This document shows positions 34,956 to 39,866 of a DNA stretch of 39,866 bases, piece after piece. Under the pieces are notes generated by a model that worked only from the letters and a program-made list of their open reading frames with translations, was not told where the DNA came from and made no database searches. The stretch is from assembly GCA_023459095.1 (NCBI GenBank), contig JAEWVQ010000298.1:1-39866 (forward strand), in the 5' to 3' direction. A program made the translations under genes and the position numbers. Source of the DNA: Pseudomonadota bacterium. Lineage in GTDB: Bacteria; Pseudomonadota; Gammaproteobacteria; Burkholderiales; Rhodocyclaceae. Positions within the stretch are counted from its first letter, which is position 1. Each line of letters starts with the position of its first letter.

Positions 34956-36328
34956 AGATTGGCGCTGATCCGCGCCAGCATGTCCATCAGCTGAGTCACT
35001 TCCGTTGCGCTGAACCCGCGCAGCGCCCGCGCTTCGTGGCGGGCGATGCGCGCGAGCGCCTCGGCGTGCAGGTCGAAGCCGGCGGCGGTTGGCAGAGCCT
35101 GCGGATTGCGCCGCCGTCCAGGCGTTCCGTCCCGCTGCAGCAGGCCGAGCGCCGCCAGGCGATCGAGCACCGGCGCCAGCGAGGCGCGCTCCACCCGCAT
35201 GATGCGGGCAAGTCCCGGAATGCTCAGTCCGGGATTGCGGATCAGCAACTCCAGCACACTGAATGCGCTCGGTGTCAGGTTCAGCGCACCCAGTTCGTAT
35301 TCGAAATCCTTGAACAGTGCCAGCTGCGTGCTGCGTATCGCATAACCGACGAGGTCGGGCAAGCGTCCGAGCGACACCGCGCGGGTCTGCGGCGAGCGTG
35401 CGGGGCGGGCATCGGCGGGGGCATCGGCGGGGGCTGCGGCGCCGGCTTCGGTCGGAGACCGGCGTGCGGACCGGGCGGCAATGGTCTCCAGCGGCGTCCG
35501 CCGACCGAGCTGACGCGGACGAAAGCCGGCGTTGTAGCGCGCGAAATGGTCGAGCAGCGGCGCGGCGGCGTCCGACCCCGGTTGCGGCAGGAGGCGGGCG
35601 AGGGCGTGGCGGGCGGCCTCGGACGCGAAACGCGCGGCGAGGGCTTTCGCCGATTTGCGCAAGGCATCGCGAAAGCCGAAGTAGCGGTCGGGGTCGTCGA
35701 GCCAGCGTGCGTCGCCGGCGAGTGTTTCATCGCCCATCCGCCACGCAGCGACCGCGAACGGCGCGCTCTGCGCCAGGCTGGCGAGGGCGGCCGCGCAGTG
35801 CGCCGGTCGCGTCGTCTGCAGCGGCGCGCCGCCCAGCCAGCCGCTGGCCTGATCGACGCCCACCAGCAACCCGGTTGGCAGCGCGCGGTGCCGCAGCCAG
35901 TGCAGCCGCACCATGCCGGGCACGGTCTCCTCGCGCGCGAGGCGGCGAGGCAGGCGCTCGCCGCCGTGGCGGCGCAGGCAGCGGTCGAGGCCGGAGCGCG
36001 AGGCATTGCAGCCCAGGGCGTGCAGCAAGGCGAGCAGGTCGTCGAGCGGCAGCGCCAGGGTTTGGCGCAGCAGCACGGCAAGCGTTTCCTGTTCCGGCGT
36101 CAGCGTGGTGCGCAGCCGCTTCGGGGTGTGCGGACGGTCCTCGATCGAGCCGCGCTCGCGCCATTTGTGCACGGTGGCGACGCTCAGACTGAGTTCGCGC
36201 GCGAGCTGGCTGGCCGGCAGCGGCGAGTCGCGGATGTAGGCGCGGGTCTCGGGGGTGGTGCGGGCGTTGCGGTGGCGTTTATCGTGCATGGCGGGGCCGG
36301 TGCCGGAAGAAGAGGCGTTGATGTTCAT
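34937..36328 (-). CDS. Transposase-derived (IS481-type) - MarR fusion regulator
   Basis: A 463-residue protein with an unusual composition. Residues about 14-125 resemble the DNA-binding end of an IS481-group transposase: HRNARTTPETRAYIRDS, a helix-turn-helix with LARELSLSVATVHKWRER, LPLDDLLALLHALG and SRSGLDRCLRRHG. Residues about 139-286 look like a decayed integrase (rve) core. LLVGVDQASGWL and FARYNAGFRPRQLGRRTP match the family layout, but the places of the two catalytic Asp read RLHWLRHRALP and WRMGDETLAG, so transposition activity is probably lost. After an Ala/Pro linker, residues about 319-463 form a MarR winged helix (LTPSAFSVLELLIRNPGLSIPGLARIM in two parts: LTPSAFSVLELL and GLSIPGLARIMRVERASL). 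The start is uncertain (36400, 36334, 36328 or 36289; none has a good ribosome site). It is divergent from the CoA-ligase operon, its probable target. Confidence 0.75.
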   Translation of the reverse strand: MNINASSSGTGPAMHDKRHRNARTTPETRAYIRDSPLPASQLARELSLSVATVHKWRERGSIEDRPHTPKRLRTTLTPEQETLAVLLRQTLALPLDDLLALLHALGCNASRSGLDRCLRRHGGERLPRRLAREETVPGMVRLHWLRHRALPTGLLVGVDQASGWLGGAPLQTTRPAHCAAALASLAQSAPFAVAAWRMGDETLAGDARWLDDPDRYFGFRDALRKSAKALAARFASEAARHALARLLPQPGSDAAAPLLDHFARYNAGFRPRQLGRRTPLETIAARSARRSPTEAGAAAPADAPADARPARSPQTRAVSLGRLPDLVGYAIRSTQLALFKDFEYELGALNLTPSAFSVLELLIRNPGLSIPGLARIMRVERASLAPVLDRLAALGLLQRDGTPGRRRNPQALPTAAGFDLHAEALARIARHEARALRGFSATEVTQLMDMLARISANLAAPSS

Positions 36329-36329
36329 G

Positions 36330-36342
36330 ATCATACGGGACT
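36330..36342 (+). repeat. 13-bp direct repeat, copy 1 (candidate operator)
   Basis: ATCATACGGGACT recurs 111 bases downstream as ATCATATGGGACT, with one mismatch in 13. This copy lies over the possible start codons of the - strand regulator. Confidence 0.5.
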
Positions 36343-36403
36343 GGATGCGCGGCGGCTGCCGTTGGCGTGGATTCCGCAAAGGCGCTATCACTCGTCGCAT
36401 GGC

Positions 36404-36441
36404 TTGTCATATTCGCAGTGCCAAGGCGAAGAATATAACAA
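36404..36441. promoter_or_regulatory. 11-bp inverted repeat in the divergent promoter region (candidate operator)
   Basis: TTGTCATATTC (36404-36414) and GAATATAACAA (36431-36441) are inverted copies with 10 of 11 matches, separated by 16 bases. They lie in the only AT-rich patch between the divergent regulator and CoA-ligase genes. The arms contain -35-like TTGTCA/TTGTTA sequences on opposite strands, but no properly spaced -10 was found. A binding site for the adjacent MarR-type regulator is the simplest reading. Confidence 0.6.
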
Positions 36442-36453
36442 TCATATGGGACT
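36441..36453 (+). repeat. 13-bp direct repeat, copy 2 (candidate operator)
   Basis: ATCATATGGGACT matches copy 1 at 36330-36342 in 12 of 13 bases and begins on the last base of the right arm of the inverted repeat. The remaining 145 bases to the CoA-ligase start show no other feature I can name. Confidence 0.5.
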
Positions 36454-36598
36454 TTAAGTCGGTGGTTTGCCCCTGGCCGACGCCCAAAAATAGACTCCGT
36501 CCGACTACTGATCACGCGCACGCCGCCGCTACCGGCGGACACGATGCGCGATGGGCGCATCGCCGCGGGCGGTGCGCTCGACACCGGGAGAGGAAGAC

Positions 36599-38587
36599 AT
36601 GAGCATCGAGCAGGGGACCGTTCTGTGGACGCCGGACGCCGCCACCGTGGCCGCAGCGCCGATTACCGCCTTCGCGCACCGGGTTGCGCAGCGCCACGGC
36701 GTCGAGACCTCGAGCTATGCGGCGTTGTGGCAATGGTCGGTGGATGAGCTCGCCACGTTCTGGGGCGAGGTGTGGGATTTCTTCGACGTCCAGGCCGACG
36801 GCAGCCCCGAGCCGGTGCTCGCCAACGAGGCGATGCCGGGGGCGAAGTGGTTCCCCAACGTGCGCCTCAACTACGCCGAGCACATCTTCCGCAAGGCCTC
36901 CGCCACGCGTCCGGCGCTGATCGTGCGCAACGAGGCCGGCGAGGGCAGCGAAGTGAGCTGGGCGGAGCTCGCGGCGATGACCGGCGCGATCGCCGCCCGC
37001 CTGCGCGCACTCGGCGTGGGGCCGGGCGACCGCGTGGTGTCCTACATGCCCAACCTGCCGCACACGGTGGCGGCTTTTCTCGCTACCGCCAGCATCGGCG
37101 CGATCTGGTCGAGTTGCGCGCAGGACATGGGGGCGAGCGTCGTGCTCGACCGCTTCCGCCAGATCGAGCCCAAGGTCATCTTCGCCATCGACAGCTACCG
37201 CTACAACGGCAAGTTGTTCGACCGCAGCGGGCTGGTTGCCGAACTGCTCGACGCGTTGCCCACCGTGGAGCACGTGATCCATGTGCGCGGCCCGGGTGCG
37301 GGTGATACGCCGCCGGCCTGGCGCAACCGCATCGACTGGGACGAAGCGGTGGCGCAGCCGGCGCCGCTCGCCTTCGAGCGCGTGGCCTTCGACCATCCGC
37401 TGTGGATCGTGTATTCGTCCGGCACCACCGGGTTGCCGAAGGCGATGGTCCATGGCCACGGCGGCATCGTGCTCACCCATCTCAAGACCATGGTGCTGCA
37501 GCACGATCTGCGCGAGGGCGACCGCATGCTGTTCCTCGCCGGCACCGGTTGGGTAGTGTGGAACCTCATGGTGGGCGGGCTGCTCACCGGCGCCACCATG
37601 GTGCTCTACGACGGCAATCCGGCCGCGCCCGATGGCAATGCGCTGTGGCGCTTCATCGACGAGGCGCGGCTGAGCCATTTCGGCTGCGGCGCGGCCTACC
37701 TGATCAACTGCATGAAGGATGGCTTCGAGCCGCAGACCTTCGCGCGTTTCGAGGCCTTGCGCTCGATCAACGCCACCGGCTCGCCGCTGCCGCTCGAGGC
37801 CTACGAGTGGGTGCATGGCAAGGTCAAGCGCGAGCTGTGGCTGGCTTCGGTGAGCGGCGGCACCGACATCGCTTCGGGCTTCGTTGCCTGCGCGCCCATC
37901 CTTCCGGTCCATGCAGGCGAGATCCAGTGCCGCGAGCTCGGCGTCGCCGCCTACGCCTACAGCGATGCCGGCGAGCCGGTGGTCGACGAGGTCGGCGAAC
38001 TGGTCATCACCCGGCCGATGCCGTCGATGCCGCTGTTCTTCTGGAACGACCCCGGCAACCAGCGTTACCTCGACAGCTATTTCGACGTCTATCCGGGCAA
38101 GTGGCGCCACGGCGACTGGATCCGGTTCACGCCCTACGGCTCGTCGGTGATCTACGGCCGTTCCGACTCCACCATCAACCGCCACGGCATCCGCATGGGC
38201 ACCGCGGAGATCTATCGCGTGGTCGAGGAGCTGCCCGAGGTCCGCGACTGCATGGTGGTCGATCTCGAATACCTCGGCCGCGAATCCTTCATGCCGCTGT
38301 TCGTGGTGCTGCGCCCGGGCTTCGTGCTCGACGACGCGCTCAAGGCGCGGATCTGCGCGCAGATCCGCGGCAAGGCCTCGCCGCGCCACGTGCCCAACGA
38401 GATCTACGCGGTGGCGGCGATTCCGCACACCCTGACCGGCAAGAAGATGGAAGTGCCGGTGCGCAAGTTGCTGCTCGGCGCCGACCCGGCCAAGGTCGCC
38501 AACCCCGACACCATGGCCAACCCCGAGAGCATCGCCTTCTTCCTCGAACTCGCGCGCCAACTCAACGCGCAGCCGGCTTCGGCCTGA
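36599..38587 (+). CDS. Acetoacetate-CoA ligase (acetoacetyl-CoA synthetase, AACS type)
   Basis: A 662-residue adenylate-forming enzyme that activates a short 3-keto acid, most likely acetoacetate, to its CoA thioester through an acyl-AMP. The N-terminal ACS-type extension includes PGAKWFPNVRLNYAEHIFRK. The ATP-binding loop is YSSGTTGLPKAMVHGHGG, followed by GTGWVVWNLMVGGLLTGAT, the hinge region YGRSDSTINRHGIRMGTAEIY, and the C-terminal catalytic lysine region LTGKKMEVPVRKLL. Length and these phrases fit AACS rather than acetyl-CoA synthetase. The ATG at 36599 has a strong AGAGGAAG site; an in-frame ATG at 36551 is less likely. It is the first gene of a cluster with an amidohydrolase and a TRAP binding protein. 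The product would feed thiolysis to acetyl-CoA. Confidence 0.9.
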   Translation: MSIEQGTVLWTPDAATVAAAPITAFAHRVAQRHGVETSSYAALWQWSVDELATFWGEVWDFFDVQADGSPEPVLANEAMPGAKWFPNVRLNYAEHIFRKASATRPALIVRNEAGEGSEVSWAELAAMTGAIAARLRALGVGPGDRVVSYMPNLPHTVAAFLATASIGAIWSSCAQDMGASVVLDRFRQIEPKVIFAIDSYRYNGKLFDRSGLVAELLDALPTVEHVIHVRGPGAGDTPPAWRNRIDWDEAVAQPAPLAFERVAFDHPLWIVYSSGTTGLPKAMVHGHGGIVLTHLKTMVLQHDLREGDRMLFLAGTGWVVWNLMVGGLLTGATMVLYDGNPAAPDGNALWRFIDEARLSHFGCGAAYLINCMKDGFEPQTFARFEALRSINATGSPLPLEAYEWVHGKVKRELWLASVSGGTDIASGFVACAPILPVHAGEIQCRELGVAAYAYSDAGEPVVDEVGELVITRPMPSMPLFFWNDPGNQRYLDSYFDVYPGKWRHGDWIRFTPYGSSVIYGRSDSTINRHGIRMGTAEIYRVVEELPEVRDCMVVDLEYLGRESFMPLFVVLRPGFVLDDALKARICAQIRGKASPRHVPNEIYAVAAIPHTLTGKKMEVPVRKLLLGADPAKVANPDTMANPESIAFFLELARQLNAQPASA

Positions 38588-38610
38588 CCCCGCAGCAAGG
38601 ACTTCCCGCC

Positions 38611-39477
38611 ATGAAACTCGACGAACTCGTTGCCATCGACATCCACACCCACGCCGAAGTGTCGTGCTGCCAGCCGCCCGACCCTTACGGCGAGGAGTAC
38701 GACCGCGCCGCGGACCGCTACTTCGGCTCCGACCGCCGCCCGACCATCGCCGAGACCATCGCCTACTACCGCGAACGCAAACTCGGGCTGGTGATGTTCA
38801 CGGTCGATTGCGAAGCCCACGTCGGCCGCCGGCGCATTCCCAACGAGGAGATCGCCGAGGCCGCGCTGGTCAACAGCGACATGATGATCGCGTTTGCCAG
38901 CATCGATCCGCACAAAGGCAAGATGGGCGCGCGCGAAGCCCGCCGCCTGATCGAGGATTACGGCGTGCGCGGCTTCAAGTTCCACCCGACGATGATGGGC
39001 TTTCACCCCTACGACCGCATGGCGTGGCCGCTCTACGAGGTGATCGCCGAATACGGGCTGCCGGCGATCTTCCACAGCGGCCACTCCGGCATGGGCACCG
39101 GCATGCGCGGCGGCGGCGGCCTCAAGCTCGAATACTCCAACCCCATGCACCTGGAAGAGGCCGCGATCGACTTCCCCGACATGCAGTTCGTCATCGCCCA
39201 CCCGTCGTGGCCGTGGCAGGACGAGGCGCTGTCGCTGTGCCTGCACAAGCCCAACGTGTGGATCGACCTTTCCGGCTGGTCGCCCAAGTACTTCCCCAAG
39301 CAGCTCATCCAGTACGCCAACACCCTGCTCAAGGACCGCGTGCTGTTCGGCACCGATTTCCCGCTGATCACCCCCGAACGCTGGCTGGCCGACTTCCAGG
39401 AGGCCGGATTCAAGCCCGAACTGCATGCGCGCATCCTCAAGGACAATGCCGCACGCCTGCTCAAGCTCACGGCCTGA
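38611..39477 (+). CDS. Amidohydrolase family protein (amidohydrolase 2, ACMSD-like)
   Basis: A 288-residue metal-dependent TIM-barrel enzyme. The first-strand HxH motif is IDIHTHAEV (His12, His14). Later metal and catalytic positions are suggested by FKFHPTMMGFHPYD, AIFHSGHSG, FVIAHPSWPWQDEA and the terminal-strand LFGTDFPLITPERW. Family members include decarboxylases and hydrolases of aromatic or dicarboxylic acids (for example ACMSD and resorcylate decarboxylase types). The residues alone do not tell the reaction. There is no signal peptide, so it acts in the cytoplasm. It lies 23 bases after the CoA ligase and 57 before the TRAP gene, suggesting that it converts an imported carboxylate into a substrate of the ligase. 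That link is inference. Confidence 0.85.
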   Translation: MKLDELVAIDIHTHAEVSCCQPPDPYGEEYDRAADRYFGSDRRPTIAETIAYYRERKLGLVMFTVDCEAHVGRRRIPNEEIAEAALVNSDMMIAFASIDPHKGKMGAREARRLIEDYGVRGFKFHPTMMGFHPYDRMAWPLYEVIAEYGLPAIFHSGHSGMGTGMRGGGGLKLEYSNPMHLEEAAIDFPDMQFVIAHPSWPWQDEALSLCLHKPNVWIDLSGWSPKYFPKQLIQYANTLLKDRVLFGTDFPLITPERWLADFQEAGFKPELHARILKDNAARLLKLTA

Positions 39478-39534
39478 GGCCGCTCTCCGCCGACGAATTT
39501 CCCCGCAGAACCCCACAACAAAAGGAGACAAACG

Positions 39535-39866
39535 ATGAAGGCGACCAAGAAGACCCTCCTGGCCTGCGCCGCGCTCGCCGCGACCCTGGCCGGCGGCGCC
39601 CACGCCCAGACCGCCCCGATCAAGCTCAAGCTCGCCCACTTCCTGCCCTCGGTGTCCAACCTGCAGAAGGATGTGCTCGAACCTTGGTGCGACACCCTGC
39701 GCAAGGAGTCGGCCGACCGCCTGCAGTGCGAGCTCTATCCGGCGATGCAGATCGGTGGCGCGCCTCCGCAGCTGCTCGGCCACGTGCGCGACGGGGTTGC
39801 CGACATCGTGTGGACCTCGCCGAGCTACACGGCGAACCTGTTCCCGCGCATGGAGGCGATCGAGCT
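39535..39866 (+). CDS. TRAP transporter periplasmic solute-binding protein, DctP type (partial, runs off the window)
   Basis: The first 110 or so codons of a secreted binding protein. The signal peptide KKTLLACAALAATLAGGAHA ends near residue 24, followed by the DctP-family opening IKLKLAHFLPSVSNLQKDVLEPW, read as IKLKLAHFLPS and NLQKDVLEPWCDTL. Then come YPAMQIGGAPPQLLGHVRDGVADI and WTSPSYTANLFPRME, all usual for this family. A strong AAAGGAGA ribosome site precedes the ATG. It would capture an organic acid for a membrane DctQM pair expected just beyond the window. The ligand is likely a keto or aromatic carboxylate given its neighbours, but this is not readable from the fragment. Confidence 0.9.
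   Translation, partial: MKATKKTLLACAALAATLAGGAHAQTAPIKLKLAHFLPSVSNLQKDVLEPWCDTLRKESADRLQCELYPAMQIGGAPPQLLGHVRDGVADIVWTSPSYTANLFPRMEAIE

Noticed and set aside
34937..36400. Active insertion sequence of the IS481 group
   Set aside because: No terminal inverted repeats or target duplication were seen, catalytic Asp positions are lost, and the frame continues into a MarR domain. It is treated as a domesticated gene, not a mobile element.
36404..36439. Divergent sigma70 promoters formed by the inverted repeat arms (TTGTCA with TATAAC, and the mirror pair)
   Set aside because: The spacing between the -35-like and -10-like boxes is 21-24 bases, too long for sigma70. It is kept only as a candidate operator.
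35036..36457. A 473-codon + strand frame opposite the transposase-MarR gene
   Set aside because: It gives a Gln/Arg/Gly-rich low-complexity product. The - strand frame has clear helix-turn-helix and MarR features, so the + frame is taken as shadow.

Overview
This 39.9-kb window is high-GC bacterial chromosome, densely coded and almost all on the + strand. Gene content and order point to a betaproteobacterium, most likely Rhodocyclales (Thauera/Azoarcus-like). The markers are a gyrA-serC-pheA-hisC-tyrA-aroA/cmk-rpsA-ihfB aromatic supraoperon, a thrS-infC-rpmI-rplT-pheST-ihfA-merR translation operon, an infC that starts with ATC, and a TRAP-linked catabolic cluster. The taxonomic call is inference from synteny, not from a search.

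Layout. (1) 1-8018: the tail of an unknown membrane protein, a Fur-superfamily regulator without the usual His-rich sensory site, and an MdtABC-type RND efflux system (one adaptor, two overlapping pump genes, no outer-membrane channel). (2) 8046-8732: a small EF-hand secreted protein (- strand) and a small cysteine-rich Oxidored-like protein. (3) 8858-19856: DNA gyrase A, then serine, phenylalanine, histidine/aromatic, tyrosine and shikimate pathway enzymes, a fused EPSP synthase-cytidylate kinase, ribosomal protein S1 and IHF beta, closed by a strong cUUCGg terminator. (4) 19884-22738: LapA/LapB envelope control genes and UDP-glucose dehydrogenase. (5) 22849-27221: cysM, a YdbH-YnbE-YdbL type intermembrane lipid-transport set, and a PolB-like 3'-5' exonuclease. 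(6) 27261-34912: a near-perfect sigma70 promoter, tRNA-Val(GAC), a ten-codon leader ORF with three consecutive threonine codons, a terminator, then thrS, infC, rpmI, rplT, a second terminator, pheS, pheT, ihfA and a MerR-type gene. (7) 34937-39866: a - strand regulator that reads as a catalytically dead IS481-type transposase fused to a MarR domain, diverging from an acetoacetate-CoA ligase, a metal-dependent amidohydrolase and the start of a TRAP transporter binding protein.

Two observations stand out. The first is a candidate classical attenuator for threonyl-tRNA synthetase: a Thr-Thr-Thr leader peptide followed by a U-tract terminator, apparently on the same transcript as tRNA-Val. The second is the transposase-MarR fusion, whose divergent promoter region carries an 11-bp near-perfect inverted repeat and a 13-bp direct repeat that look like operators. 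The rest is largely conserved housekeeping content. Both IHF subunit genes lie within about 15 kb of each other, because two supraoperons that are widely separated in E. coli are neighbours here.
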